A DNA stretch of 64,000 nucleotides from Paenibacillus uliginis N3/975 (GTDB lineage: Bacteria > Bacillota > Bacilli > Paenibacillales > Paenibacillaceae), in assembly GCF_900177425.1 (NCBI RefSeq), contig NZ_LT840184.1, forward strand, positions 2,504,010 through 2,568,009, written 5' to 3'. A program made the position numbers and the translations under genes. This document shows, in pieces, positions 1 through 8,795 of the stretch (within the stretch, counting starts at the first letter, position 1; each line of letters opens with the position of its first letter). The notes below the pieces were generated by a model. The model ran no database searches and was not told the origin of the DNA. It saw only the letters and a program-made list of their open reading frames with translations.

Positions 1-10
1 GGTGTTTAAA

Positions 11-1060
11 TTGAAAATATTCAGACAACAGTTACAAGAGCTAATCACAACCAAGCTGCACAAGGCGGGTTTAACTGAAGAGCATGCCGCCGGCGTAGCA
101 GACGTTTTGGTCCATGCCGACATAAGAGGCATTCATTCTCACGGCGCTATGCGAGTGGAATACTATGCGGAACGAATCGCCAAAGGCGGATTAAATACAA
201 ATCCCGAGTTTAAATTCAACAAAACGGGCCCCAGCACAGCGACATTTGATGGAGATAATGGAGTAGGTCATGTCGCTGCCAAACTAGCTATGGATGAGGC
301 CATCGAGATGGCCAAGGAACACGGGATAGCAGCTGTTGGCGTCAGAAGAATCGGACACAGCGGAGCCCTCTCTTATTTTGTACGGCAAGCAGCCAAATCA
401 GGAATGATCGGTATTTCGATGTGTCAATCAGATCCGATGGTGGTTCCCTTTGGCGGTTCAGAACCTTATTACGGGACGAACCCGATTGCGTTTGCCGTTC
501 CTGCCCATGACGGGCGGATCATGACACTGGACATGGCGACGACGATACAAGCTTGGGGCAAAATCCTTCATGCCAGATCAAGACACGAGTCAATCCCGGA
601 TTCATGGGCAGTCGATAAAGAAGGCCATTCGACGACAGATCCTTTTAAAGTGAACGCCCTACTCCCAATTGCCGGTCCAAAGGGATATGGTCTGATGATG
701 ATGGTGGATGTGCTCTCAGGTATTTTGCTTGGCCTGCCATTTGGTAATAAGGTTTCATCGATGTACCATGATCTAACCGAATACCGAAATCTTGGTCAGC
801 TTCATCTTGTAATTAATCCAGCATTTTTTACGGACCCGGACATGTTTAAACAACATATTTCGAACACCATGGACGATTTGAACCACATTAAACCGGCGCC
901 TAGCTTTGAGCAAGTGCTGTTCCCCGGACAAAATAATGATCTGATTCAAGAACAATACGAGAAAAACGGTATTGAAATTGTAGATGATATTTATGAATAC
1001 CTGGTATCAGACGTCGTTCATAGAAATCAGTATGACAACAAAGATCCATTTGCCAAGTAA
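11..1060 (+). CDS. allD: Ureidoglycolate dehydrogenase (Ldh2/YlbC family)
   Basis: NAD(P)-dependent oxidation of ureidoglycolate to oxalurate in allantoin catabolism. The ~350-aa product follows Escherichia coli AllD closely from memory: the RGIHSHGA segment near residue 37, GHSGALSYF, the block CQSDPMVVPFGG, YGTNPIAFA, MATTIQAWGK, GPKGYGLMMM and the tail DIYEYLVSD. TTG at 11 aligns with the E. coli start (MKI...); an in-frame GTG lies at 2. The ribosome-binding site is cut by the window edge, so the exact start is uncertain. It is followed by fdrA, allG, allH and carbamate kinase on the same strand, which strongly supports AllD over a generic malate/lactate dehydrogenase. Confidence 0.9.
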   Translation: MKIFRQQLQELITTKLHKAGLTEEHAAGVADVLVHADIRGIHSHGAMRVEYYAERIAKGGLNTNPEFKFNKTGPSTATFDGDNGVGHVAAKLAMDEAIEMAKEHGIAAVGVRRIGHSGALSYFVRQAAKSGMIGISMCQSDPMVVPFGGSEPYYGTNPIAFAVPAHDGRIMTLDMATTIQAWGKILHARSRHESIPDSWAVDKEGHSTTDPFKVNALLPIAGPKGYGLMMMVDVLSGILLGLPFGNKVSSMYHDLTEYRNLGQLHLVINPAFFTDPDMFKQHISNTMDDLNHIKPAPSFEQVLFPGQNNDLIQEQYEKNGIEIVDDIYEYLVSDVVHRNQYDNKDPFAK

Positions 1061-1102
1061 CTTCACCAATTGTCTATTCTGACCGAAGAGGAGCTTGTAC
1101 TT

Positions 1103-2845
1103 ATGATATATTCCATCATTAAAGAAAATTCCTATCAAGATTCAGTTAATCTCATGCTCTTAACTAACAAAATTTCCACGATGGACGGAGTAGAGCAGGC
1201 CTCCATTATGATGGGGACGCCAGCGAATAAAGATATCTTCCATAATACCGGCATGTATACGGATGAACTCGACAAAGCGGGCCCTAACGATATGTGTATC
1301 GTAATCAAGACCAATAGTAAAGAATACGTTTCCGAAGTGTTAGCTACCATTGAAACGGAACTGAAAAATCAGGCGGTAAGTAGCAACAAGCAGGAATTCC
1401 AATCCGTACGGACTTGGGATAAAGCGCTGCAAGCGCTCCCTAATGCTAATCTTGCTCTTATTTCTGTCCCTGGCCAATATGCAGCGGAAGAAGCGGAACA
1501 AGCACTTGACCGTGGGTTGCACGCCTTTATCTTTAGCGATAACGTTGACGCCCAAGACGAACTGCGTCTAAAACAAAAAGCGCATGACAAAGGCTTGCTG
1601 GTCATGGGTCCAGACTGCGGAACAGGAATCGTATCCGGTGTTCCGATAGCCTTTGCCAACGTAGTACAACAAGGCAACATTGGCGTTATCGGTGCTTCAG
1701 GGACAGGTATTCAAGAAGTTACCACCCTCATTAACCAGCTGGGTTGCGGCGTGAGCCAGGCTATCGGAACAGGCGGACGCGATCTGTCTGAATCGATTGG
1801 AGCAATTACGATGTTGGATGCTATTCAAGGGCTAGAGCATCACAAAGCTACAGAAGTGATTGTCGTTATTTCCAAACCGCCTGCCACCGAAGTACGAAAT
1901 CAGGTAGTTCGACTTTTACAACGTATATCCAAACCGGTAGTCGCTATCTTCGTCGGTGAAGAGCCAGAAACACATGAAGGCACGGTATATTATGCCTCTA
2001 CGCTGGAAGAGACTGCCATGATAGCTGTGGACCTGTCTAAAGGCAGAGAAGTTAGGGCGAACTACAATAAACTGAACATTAAGGCTCCACAGACTAAGCT
2101 GACACCGGAGCAGACAACGATTAAAGGTCTATATTCCGGTGGTACACTCGCTTATGAAGCTGCGGTTCTTATGTCCAAAGGTTTGAAACTGGGACAGTTG
2201 ATTCATGAAGATGGATACATGTTAAAAGCTAAAGGTCATGAAGTAATTGATCTGGGAGATGACAAGTATACACAAGGTAAACCACACCCGATGATTGATC
2301 CGGAAACGAGAATCCACTATATCGAGCAGGCAGCCCGGGATAAATCCACAGCGATTATTATGCTGGATGTCGTTCTAGGGTACGGTTCACATGAAGATAT
2401 GGCTGGGGCACTGTTGCCTGTCATTGAGAAAACACAGAGTGAAGCTGCAGCACAAGGCAAAAGCTTGTATTTCGTAGCAACGGTGTGTGGAACCGAACAA
2501 GACCCACAAAATTATCAAGAGCAAAAGGCTAAACTTGAACGAGCAGGCGTTATTGTTAAAGACAGTAACAATCAGGCTGTGCGGAGCGCTCTGGCGATGA
2601 TGGGAATAGAGCTTCAGGATAAGGATAAATCATTCACTCCTGCAGTGCAGACCGAACAAGGAAACATCGACGTTTCTGAATCCATTATTAAACTGCTGAG
2701 CGGAAAGCCGGAAGTTGTGAATGTGGGGCTCAAAAAATTTGTAAATGCAGTAACCAGCCATGGCGGAAATGCCGTTCACTTTGACTGGCGCCCGATAGCT
2801 GGAGGCAATGAGAAGATGCGGAAAATTCTGAGCTTGCTCAAATAA
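1103..2845 (+). CDS. fdrA: FdrA/AllF, subunit of oxamate carbamoyltransferase
   Basis: 580 aa, acyl-CoA-synthetase-like FdrA family. In E. coli, FdrA (AllF) with YlbE (AllG) and YlbF (AllH) forms the catabolic oxamate carbamoyltransferase that phosphorolyses oxalurate to oxamate and carbamoyl phosphate. Visible family blocks: QDSVNLM at the N-terminus, MMGTPANK, LLVMGPDCGTGI (CoA-ligase-like), GNIGVIGASGTGIQE, SKPPATEV and the C-terminal GGTLAYEAAVL and DLGDDKYTQGKPHPMIDP. ATG 1103 is preferred over an upstream TTG at 1070 because AAGAGGAG lies 9 nt before it and the resulting N-terminus matches E. coli FdrA. The next operon gene starts 48 nt downstream. Confidence 0.9.
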   Translation: MIYSIIKENSYQDSVNLMLLTNKISTMDGVEQASIMMGTPANKDIFHNTGMYTDELDKAGPNDMCIVIKTNSKEYVSEVLATIETELKNQAVSSNKQEFQSVRTWDKALQALPNANLALISVPGQYAAEEAEQALDRGLHAFIFSDNVDAQDELRLKQKAHDKGLLVMGPDCGTGIVSGVPIAFANVVQQGNIGVIGASGTGIQEVTTLINQLGCGVSQAIGTGGRDLSESIGAITMLDAIQGLEHHKATEVIVVISKPPATEVRNQVVRLLQRISKPVVAIFVGEEPETHEGTVYYASTLEETAMIAVDLSKGREVRANYNKLNIKAPQTKLTPEQTTIKGLYSGGTLAYEAAVLMSKGLKLGQLIHEDGYMLKAKGHEVIDLGDDKYTQGKPHPMIDPETRIHYIEQAARDKSTAIIMLDVVLGYGSHEDMAGALLPVIEKTQSEAAAQGKSLYFVATVCGTEQDPQNYQEQKAKLERAGVIVKDSNNQAVRSALAMMGIELQDKDKSFTPAVQTEQGNIDVSESIIKLLSGKPEVVNVGLKKFVNAVTSHGGNAVHFDWRPIAGGNEKMRKILSLLK

Positions 2846-2893
2846 ATTAAAGTTTGAACTACCTCTTAAATAAACAATAAGGAGAAATGCAGC

Positions 2894-4159
2894 ATGTACG
2901 GATCTTATCAAACAATCGATGAAGCAAATCAGGCAGTCATTCAAAAAATTGTAGCCGGTGCCCCTTTCCTGGTAGATGTCGTTCCTGCCAAATCAGTAGT
3001 AGACCAATTAAAAGGACAAGTGCTTCTGCACGCTGGTCCACCCATTGAATTCGCAGACATGACAGGCCCCATGCAGGGCGCTTGTATCGGGGCGGTCTTG
3101 TTCGAAGGTTGGGCAACGAACGAAGAACAAGCGATGACCATGCTGGAGCAAGGAGAAGTAACCTTCATTCCATGTCATCATGTCAAAGCTGTGGGGCCTA
3201 TGGGCGGAATCACTTCCGCCAACATGCCGCTTCTGGTTGTTGAAAATCAGACAGATGGTAACCGCGCCTTCTGTACCATGAATGAAGGAATCGGAAAAGT
3301 ACTGCGCTTCGGAGCCTATTCCGAAGAGGTCATTCAGCGTCTGCAATGGATGAGAGATGTGCTGGGACCTACCCTTTCTAAAGCTCTGCAACAGACTGAA
3401 CAAGGCTTGAATATTAATGTGATGATCGCGAAGGCAATCACAATGGGTGACGAATTCCATCAGCGTAATATCGCAGCTTCTCTCGTATTTTTAAAAGAAA
3501 TAAGTCCTTATATTTTGCAAACAGATTCAACCGAAACAGACAAATTGGCTGTAGTGAAGTTCCTTGCAGATACCGATCAGTTTTTCCTGAATGTTGCCAT
3601 GGCAACTTCTAAAGCGGTACTGGATGCTGCAAGAATGATTGAGCACGGTACTGTCGTAACGGCGATGTCTAGAAATGGCCAAAACTTCGGAATACGAATC
3701 AGCGGCATGGGAGACGAATGGTTTACCGCACCAGTTAATACACCACAAGGTTTATTCTTTACCGGTTACTCCCAAGAAATGGCGAATCCTGATATCGGTG
3801 ATAGCGCCATTACGGAGGCATTCGGTGTAGGAGGCATGGCCATGGTGGCAGCTCCTGGTGTGACCCGCTTCGTAGGTGCGGGCGGTTTTGACGATGCATT
3901 GGCAACCAGCAATGAAATGGCTGAAATTTGTATTGGTCATAACCCTAACTTTACGATCCCAACTTGGAACTTCCAGGGAATCTGTCTCGGTATTGATGCA
4001 AGAAAAGTTGTTGAAACAGGCATCACACCGGTAATTAATACCGGGATAGCACACAAAGAGGCTGGAGTAGGTCAAATCGGGGCAGGTACAGTTCGCGCAC
4101 CTCTAGCTTGTTTTGAAAAAGCGCTTGAAGCGTATGCCCAAAAACTAGGTCTCATTTAA
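2894..4159 (+). CDS. allG: YlbE/AllG (DUF1116), oxamate carbamoyltransferase subunit
   Basis: 421 aa. DUF1116 protein that partners FdrA. The N-terminal PFLVDVVPAKSVV, the glycine-rich GPPIEFADMTGPMQGACIG segment (about residues 55-73) and the C-terminal GVGQIGAGTVRAPLACF are typical of the YlbE family as remembered. ATG 2894 has AAGGAGAAA upstream (2879-2887). Position between fdrA and ylbF-like genes is the conserved order of the E. coli all cluster. Cytosolic; no signal peptide or membrane segment is seen. Confidence 0.88.
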   Translation: MYGSYQTIDEANQAVIQKIVAGAPFLVDVVPAKSVVDQLKGQVLLHAGPPIEFADMTGPMQGACIGAVLFEGWATNEEQAMTMLEQGEVTFIPCHHVKAVGPMGGITSANMPLLVVENQTDGNRAFCTMNEGIGKVLRFGAYSEEVIQRLQWMRDVLGPTLSKALQQTEQGLNINVMIAKAITMGDEFHQRNIAASLVFLKEISPYILQTDSTETDKLAVVKFLADTDQFFLNVAMATSKAVLDAARMIEHGTVVTAMSRNGQNFGIRISGMGDEWFTAPVNTPQGLFFTGYSQEMANPDIGDSAITEAFGVGGMAMVAAPGVTRFVGAGGFDDALATSNEMAEICIGHNPNFTIPTWNFQGICLGIDARKVVETGITPVINTGIAHKEAGVGQIGAGTVRAPLACFEKALEAYAQKLGLI

Positions 4160-4192
4160 CAACACGAAGGAATAGAGGAGAGTGGCAGTCGC

Positions 4193-5113
4193 ATGAAACA
4201 TTTAATCCAGGCAGATGGAGTATACAGCGCAGCTGTTCTCCCTCTCCTTCAAGGCGGTAAGCCTGGATATGTGCATAGTATATTTAACAATGGCTGGAAT
4301 ATCCTGATGGGAGATGGGCTTATTTTTATAGGCAGCACGAAGAACGGGCGGCTTCCTTTCGGTATCCATCTGGAAGACAAACAAGTGCCAAAGCTTATTT
4401 CTATGCTCAAGCAAGATGGAGATCAAATGATTCATTATGACAGCGATACATCGTCTCTTCTCTTTTCTTCATTCTGTATTAAATTAGACCCTCAGGCAAC
4501 TTATCAATCTGGGATAGGACCGACAATGGACCGGCCGGAATCGCTGCTCCATCTTCTGAATGCGTTTGCAACCGAGCTATTAATTCATAATCAGCCGACA
4601 GGTGCAGGTATTTCGATAGATCATTTCATCGAATGTTTCTTTAACGAAGCTCATGTAACTTGTTCGGATAGTGAGCGAAAAATTATACAGTTAATAAATA
4701 CAGCACGAGTTCGGAACTTATCACAAATAGACGAAATACTCAGGTACTGGATTGGACGGGGAAAAGGCCTGACCCCTGCCGGAGATGACATGCTGGCGGG
4801 AATGCTCGCGGTGGATGCAACAGCATGGATATTCACGGATACGTTTCGCTTACATTTATCTGAACTGGTGGAGAAAGAAGCACTAACTACCGATATCAGC
4901 CGGGAATACCTAAAGTATGCGCTGAAGCGAAACTTCAGTTCAACAGTGACAGATGTCATGAATGCTCTTCTGCAACAAGATGAAGACAGCTTGATTAAGC
5001 GGACCAGGGAATTGATGCGTGTAGGACACAGCTCAGGTCTGGATACAGCATTCGGCATACTGATCGGTATGCTGATTATTAGGAGGAATTCAAATTGGCA
5101 CAAAAAGTTGTGA
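4193..5113 (+). CDS. allH: YlbF/AllH (DUF2877), oxamate carbamoyltransferase subunit
   Basis: 306 aa. DUF2877-type protein; residues around 190-205 give GRGKGLTPAGDDMLAGML, the hallmark motif of this family. Third subunit gene of the presumed oxamate carbamoyltransferase. ATG 4193 follows GAGGAGAG at about 4175. Its 3' end overlaps the carbamate kinase start by 19 nt, so the two are probably translationally coupled, which fits their use of the same intermediate, carbamoyl phosphate. Confidence 0.87.
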   Translation: MKHLIQADGVYSAAVLPLLQGGKPGYVHSIFNNGWNILMGDGLIFIGSTKNGRLPFGIHLEDKQVPKLISMLKQDGDQMIHYDSDTSSLLFSSFCIKLDPQATYQSGIGPTMDRPESLLHLLNAFATELLIHNQPTGAGISIDHFIECFFNEAHVTCSDSERKIIQLINTARVRNLSQIDEILRYWIGRGKGLTPAGDDMLAGMLAVDATAWIFTDTFRLHLSELVEKEALTTDISREYLKYALKRNFSSTVTDVMNALLQQDEDSLIKRTRELMRVGHSSGLDTAFGILIGMLIIRRNSNWHKKL

Positions 5114-6054
5114 TTGCACTTGGCGGCAATGCTATTCTACAACCTAAACAACAGGCAACCTATGAGAATCAAATTGCAAATATCCAGAAAAGCTGTGAAG
5201 TGATTGCCCGCATTGTGAAGCAAGGTTACGAAGTGATTATTACGCATGGGAACGGTCCTCAAGTAGGGAATATATTGCGTCAGCAGGACGAAGCTAAAGA
5301 AGTGGTTCCGCCGTTTCCACTTCATGTGTGCAGTGCGGAATCCCAAGGCTTTATCGGGTATATGATGGACCAATGCTTGAAAAATGAACTACAAAAACTG
5401 GGATTAAATCAGGCTGTTACAAGCATCCTGACACAAACGGAAGTATCTTTGAAAGATCCTGCATTTCTAAATCCAACTAAACCTATTGGTGTGTTCTACA
5501 GTGAGGAAGAGGCCAAGCGTCTTGCTGAAGACAAAGGCTGGGTTGTCAAAGAAGATGCAGGCAGAGGCTGGCGTCGTGTAGTTCCATCTCCAATGCCACA
5601 ATCCATTATTGGGGCGGATGTAATCAAGTCTCTGACTAGCCAGGGAGCCATTGTCATAGCTGCAGGTGGTGGAGGTATTCCTGTATCCCGGCAACCAGAC
5701 GGGACTCTTATCGGTGTGGAAGCCGTCATCGATAAAGACCGCAGCGGATATCAGCTGGCCCAGGATGTGCAAGCAGATATCTTTATGATTCTGACTGATG
5801 TTCATAATGTATATGTGAACTACGGAAAGCCGAATCAAAAATCACTGGAAACGATATCACTGGAAGAAGTTAAGCGGTATGCGGATGAGGGCCAGTTTAG
5901 TGTCGGAAGTATGGGGCCTAAGATGGAATCAGCCATAGGCTTTGCAGAAAAGGGCGGCATTGCTATCATTTGTTCCCTGGATCAGGCTGATCTTGCTCTG
6001 GAAGGAGCAGCGGGTACCCGCATCATCCAGGATGATCTGGTACGCTGTAAGTAA
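5095..6054 (+). CDS. arcC: Carbamate kinase (catabolic, AllK/ArcC type)
   Basis: 319 aa amino-acid-kinase-fold enzyme: carbamoyl phosphate + ADP to carbamate + ATP. Motifs: ALGGNAIL at the N-terminus, HGNGPQVGN (about residue 50), AAGGGGIPV, VEAVIDKDR and GSMGPKMESAI. The start is TTG 5095, placed 8 nt after AGGAGG (5081-5086) inside the end of allH. In this operon it harvests the carbamoyl phosphate made by FdrA-AllG-AllH, as AllK (YbcF) does in E. coli, rather than serving arginine deiminase; no arcA or arcB is present in the window. Confidence 0.93.
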   Translation: MAQKVVIALGGNAILQPKQQATYENQIANIQKSCEVIARIVKQGYEVIITHGNGPQVGNILRQQDEAKEVVPPFPLHVCSAESQGFIGYMMDQCLKNELQKLGLNQAVTSILTQTEVSLKDPAFLNPTKPIGVFYSEEEAKRLAEDKGWVVKEDAGRGWRRVVPSPMPQSIIGADVIKSLTSQGAIVIAAGGGGIPVSRQPDGTLIGVEAVIDKDRSGYQLAQDVQADIFMILTDVHNVYVNYGKPNQKSLETISLEEVKRYADEGQFSVGSMGPKMESAIGFAEKGGIAIICSLDQADLALEGAAGTRIIQDDLVRCK

Positions 6055-6109
6055 AGAAGGATTGATAAATCAATCTTTTCAAGATAGGATACAGGGTTAG
6101 AATAAAAAT

Positions 6110-6150
6110 AGGAGCTTGTCACCATTACCAGTGACAAGACTCCTTTTTTT
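6110..6150 (+). terminator. Rho-independent terminator of the all operon
   Basis: GGAGCTTGTCAC (6111-6122) pairs, with one bulge, with GTGACAAGACTCC (6131-6143), followed by a run of T. It lies 56 nt after the carbamate kinase stop and before the next promoter region. Confidence 0.85.
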
Positions 6151-6224
6151 ATATCAAATACAAGTATGCTTGCCCTTTGCGGCAGTACCATAGTAATTGG
6201 AAACATAATAGTAGGTAGGTTTGC

Positions 6225-6245
6225 TGTCCTTGAGGACATATGTCC
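6225..6245 (+). promoter_or_regulatory. Three-half-site operator upstream of the YdcZ/YeiL-like operon
   Basis: TGTCC-TTGA-GGACA-TA-TGTCC: half-sites at 6225-6229, 6234-6238 and 6241-6245 form two overlapping palindromes (TGTCCTTGAGGACA and GGACATATGTCC). It sits about 60-80 nt before the first transporter start at 6304, where a Crp/Fnr-family activator usually binds. Assignment to the adjacent regulator at 6784 is inference. Confidence 0.5.
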
Positions 6246-6303
6246 TTTGCAAATACATGAGTTCGTTATGTAATAAAGGAAACATCTACACGAGGGAGAA
6301 CAA

Positions 6304-6729
6304 ATGAGAGGATTTTTATTCGCTTTTTTTGGTGGGGCCTTCATTACGCTGCAAGGTGTCGCCAATGCTCGCATAAGCCAAGATATCGGTACCTGGCAAG
6401 CGGCGACAGTTACTCAATTAACAGGATTTATAATCGCATTGCTGGTCCTGATGTTCGTCCGAGATGGAAAATGGAAAATGCTCAAGAAAGTAAAGCCGCT
6501 ATATTTGACTGGCGGAGCCTTAGCGGCGATTATTATTTTTAGTAACATTACAGCTATGCATCAGATTGGTGCTACCCTAACGATTTCCGCTGTACTGATT
6601 GCCCAACTGTGTCTAACCTTTTTCATTGATCGAAATGGATGGTTCGGTGTGGTGAAGCAGAAACAGAGACTACCACAGTTCATCGGCATTGGGATGATGA
6701 TTGCTGGTGTTGTAATATTAGCTTTGTGA
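6304..6729 (+). CDS. Small DMT transporter half (YdcZ/DUF606 family)
   Basis: 141 aa with about four to five hydrophobic segments (residues 1-20, 33-51, 67-85, 90-108, 123-141): a half-size drug/metabolite-transporter protein of the YdcZ (DUF606) type. Family members often occur as gene pairs that together make a full transporter. ATG 6304 follows GAGGGAGAA. A second member lies at 7564, after a regulator gene. The substrate is unknown. The upstream 153 bp carries the TGTCC operator. Confidence 0.8.
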   Translation: MRGFLFAFFGGAFITLQGVANARISQDIGTWQAATVTQLTGFIIALLVLMFVRDGKWKMLKKVKPLYLTGGALAAIIIFSNITAMHQIGATLTISAVLIAQLCLTFFIDRNGWFGVVKQKQRLPQFIGIGMMIAGVVILAL

Positions 6730-6783
6730 TCGATTGATTAATTCCGGAACGGAATAGGGAAGGGCTGGAGGTGTATCCGAGTA

Positions 6784-7482
6784 ATGAAAGAAAGTAACGA
6801 CCGTGAGCAACTTAATCTATACTTGCATGCTCACCAGATTCAATCTATTTTTCCTGAACAATTGCTACCGTATTTAACGTTGTACAGCTATGAGCAAGGG
6901 GAACGCATCTGTTCCCAAGGAGAGCCTTCAGAGCATGTATACGTTCTGGTTAAAGGTAAGATCAAAGTCTCTACAACATCTCCGGAAGGTAAGAAACTTA
7001 TTCTCTCTTTTAAGACGCCACTTGAGGTAGTGGGTGATATTGAATACGTACAAGGCATGGATATGATCAATACGGTTGAGGCCGTATCGCCTGTCTGTAT
7101 GATCGTTGTTCGTCATCATTGGCTGAAAAAATACGGAAAAGAATATCCTCCGTTGCTGCAATTTTTGTTAGATATTATTACGCGAAAATTTTGCGTCAAA
7201 TCTAATTCTATGAGCTTCAACTTGATGTATCCGGTAGAAGTACGATTGGCAAGTTATTTATTATCTGTCTCCTTTGATGAATCCAATTCTGAATTTAAAG
7301 GACAGCTCTCTACAGGCAGTTTAATGGATGCAGCCGATTTAATTGGAACGAGTTACAGACATCTGAATCGAGTAATTCATCAGTTAAGTACAAAGGGACT
7401 GATTGAACGCAACAAGGCGTTCATCCTTGTCAAGGATCGGGAAGGATTACAAGCGCTCGCCGGTCACAATATTTACGAATAA
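6784..7482 (+). CDS. Crp/Fnr-family transcriptional regulator, YeiL-like
   Basis: 232 aa. N-terminal cyclic-nucleotide-binding-type beta barrel (about residues 25-120; YEQGERICSQGEPSEHVYVL, VKGKIKV) and C-terminal winged helix with the recognition segment DLIGTSYRHLNRVIHQL (about 183-200). The layout and the SYRHL segment resemble E. coli YeiL. There is no canonical FNR cysteine cluster at the N-terminus, so oxygen sensing by an Fe-S cluster is not supported. Placement between two YdcZ-type genes suggests it controls them. Confidence 0.82.
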   Translation: MKESNDREQLNLYLHAHQIQSIFPEQLLPYLTLYSYEQGERICSQGEPSEHVYVLVKGKIKVSTTSPEGKKLILSFKTPLEVVGDIEYVQGMDMINTVEAVSPVCMIVVRHHWLKKYGKEYPPLLQFLLDIITRKFCVKSNSMSFNLMYPVEVRLASYLLSVSFDESNSEFKGQLSTGSLMDAADLIGTSYRHLNRVIHQLSTKGLIERNKAFILVKDREGLQALAGHNIYE

Positions 7483-7563
7483 ACGCATGTGTTCAAGCAG
7501 CAAGTCAGTATTGCTATAACGATATGCATCTGAATGTAAACTACTATTGGGAGTGCAAAGGTT

Positions 7564-8025
7564 ATGATTCAAGGACTCTTACTTGCGATGATTGCAGGTT
7601 CGTTAGTCGGTTTGCAAAATATTTTTAATAGTAAAGTCAATGAACGTGCAGGCACTTGGACCACGACAACTATCGTATTGGGCATGGGGTTTTTGGCATC
7701 ACTTATGACGGGTCTCCTTTTTGAAGGAGGACATTTATTTACTTTGCAAAATATGAAGCTATGGTACTGGTTCAGCGGTGTCATTGGAGTAGGTGTAGTC
7801 ATTTGTTTGACACAAGGAATAAAGCTGCTAGGTCCTACGCTTGCTACTTCGATCGTGCTGACCTCACAGCTGGGATTTGCTCTATTATGGGATTCCTTAG
7901 GTTGGCTAGGCTTGGAGCAGGTACCTTTTTCATTTCAGCAGTTACTAGGTGTGTTGGTTATCGTTGGTGGCGCTATTGTATATAAATTGGGCGGTGTACG
8001 TAAGGAGATGGAGAGATCATGTTGA
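7564..8025 (+). CDS. Small DMT transporter half (YdcZ/DUF606 family), second copy
   Basis: 153 aa, four to five predicted membrane segments (MIQGLLLAMIAGSLVGLQN at the N-terminus; later LLGVLVIVGGAIVYKLGG). Paralogue of the protein at 6304 and probably its partner in one membrane complex. ATG 7564 follows GGGAGTGCAAAGGTT. The last 7 nt overlap the start of the HAD phosphatase gene, which suggests co-translation. Confidence 0.8.
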   Translation: MIQGLLLAMIAGSLVGLQNIFNSKVNERAGTWTTTTIVLGMGFLASLMTGLLFEGGHLFTLQNMKLWYWFSGVIGVGVVICLTQGIKLLGPTLATSIVLTSQLGFALLWDSLGWLGLEQVPFSFQQLLGVLVIVGGAIVYKLGGVRKEMERSC

Positions 8026-8735
8026 AGAAATACCGGACTTTATTATTTGATGTAGATGATACACTATTGGATTTTGGTGCAGCAGAAAACGCAGCGCTGA
8101 GTATGCTTTTCGAGGATCACAACATTCCCTTAACCACAGAACTGAAAGCTCATTATAGAAAAATAAATCAAGGTCTTTGGAAGTCGTTTGAAGAAGGAAC
8201 ATTGGATCGTGATGAGGTAGTGAACACACGTTTTTCGATCTTGTTTAAGGAGTATGGTCAAGAGGTAGATGGAGTCCTATTGGAAAAGAAATATCGCAGC
8301 TACTTGGAAGAAGGGCATCAACTTGTTCATGGGGCGTTCGAATTAATAAAGGACCTGCACCATAAATACGACTTGTATATTGTAACGAATGGCGTTTCCA
8401 AGACTCAGTATAAACGCTTGCGCGATTCTGCATTATTTCCACTATTTAACAATATTTTTGTTTCTGAGGATACGGGCTTCCAAAAGCCAATGAAGGAATA
8501 TTTTGATTATGTTTTTGCACGAATTCCTAACTTCTCTGTGGAACAAGGATTAATTATTGGAGATTCTTTAAGCGCGGATATAGCAGGCGGACAGCTAGCT
8601 GGTCTAGATACATGTTGGTTCAACCCTGAGATGAAGCCGAATAACATGGATATTGTTCCAACCTACCAAATACAAAGGCTTGATGAGCTATATCGAATTT
8701 TACACGTTGAAAGAGAATCATTAGTCAGTGTTTAA
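8019..8735 (+). CDS. YjjG/YfnB-type HAD-superfamily nucleotidase
   Basis: 238 aa. HAD motif I DVDDTLLDF (residues 10-18, nucleophile and acid/base Asp), motif II in VTNGVS (about 127), motif III Lys in QKPMKEYFD, and motif IV GDSLSADIAGG. Length and motif spacing match YjjG/YfnB-type pyrimidine 5'-nucleotidases, which hydrolyse non-canonical nucleoside monophosphates. ATG 8019 overlaps the upstream transporter gene by 7 nt, with AAGGAG at 8002-8007. Confidence 0.82.
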   Translation: MLKKYRTLLFDVDDTLLDFGAAENAALSMLFEDHNIPLTTELKAHYRKINQGLWKSFEEGTLDRDEVVNTRFSILFKEYGQEVDGVLLEKKYRSYLEEGHQLVHGAFELIKDLHHKYDLYIVTNGVSKTQYKRLRDSALFPLFNNIFVSEDTGFQKPMKEYFDYVFARIPNFSVEQGLIIGDSLSADIAGGQLAGLDTCWFNPEMKPNNMDIVPTYQIQRLDELYRILHVERESLVSV

Positions 8736-8757
8736 TGGCGATCTCGATTTAACTCCG

Positions 8758-8775
8758 GCCGCCCCTAAGGGCGGC
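8758..8775. repeat. GC-rich hairpin after the HAD gene
   Basis: GCCGCCC-CTAA-GGGCGGC, a perfect 7-bp stem between the convergent HAD gene and the minus-strand gene that follows. No T-run on either strand, so it is not a classical intrinsic terminator. Confidence 0.6.
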
Positions 8776-8795
8776 TATGATACTCTCTAAAAAAC

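Noticed and set aside
1135..1680. Minus-strand open frames inside fdrA
   Set aside because: Antisense shadows of a well-conserved coding gene, without ribosome sites.
6784..7482. Oxygen-sensing Fnr with Fe-S cluster
   Set aside because: The N-terminal cysteine cluster required for a 4Fe-4S Fnr is absent.
8758..8775. Intrinsic terminator for the HAD gene
   Set aside because: The hairpin is GC-rich and perfect but has no T-run on either strand.
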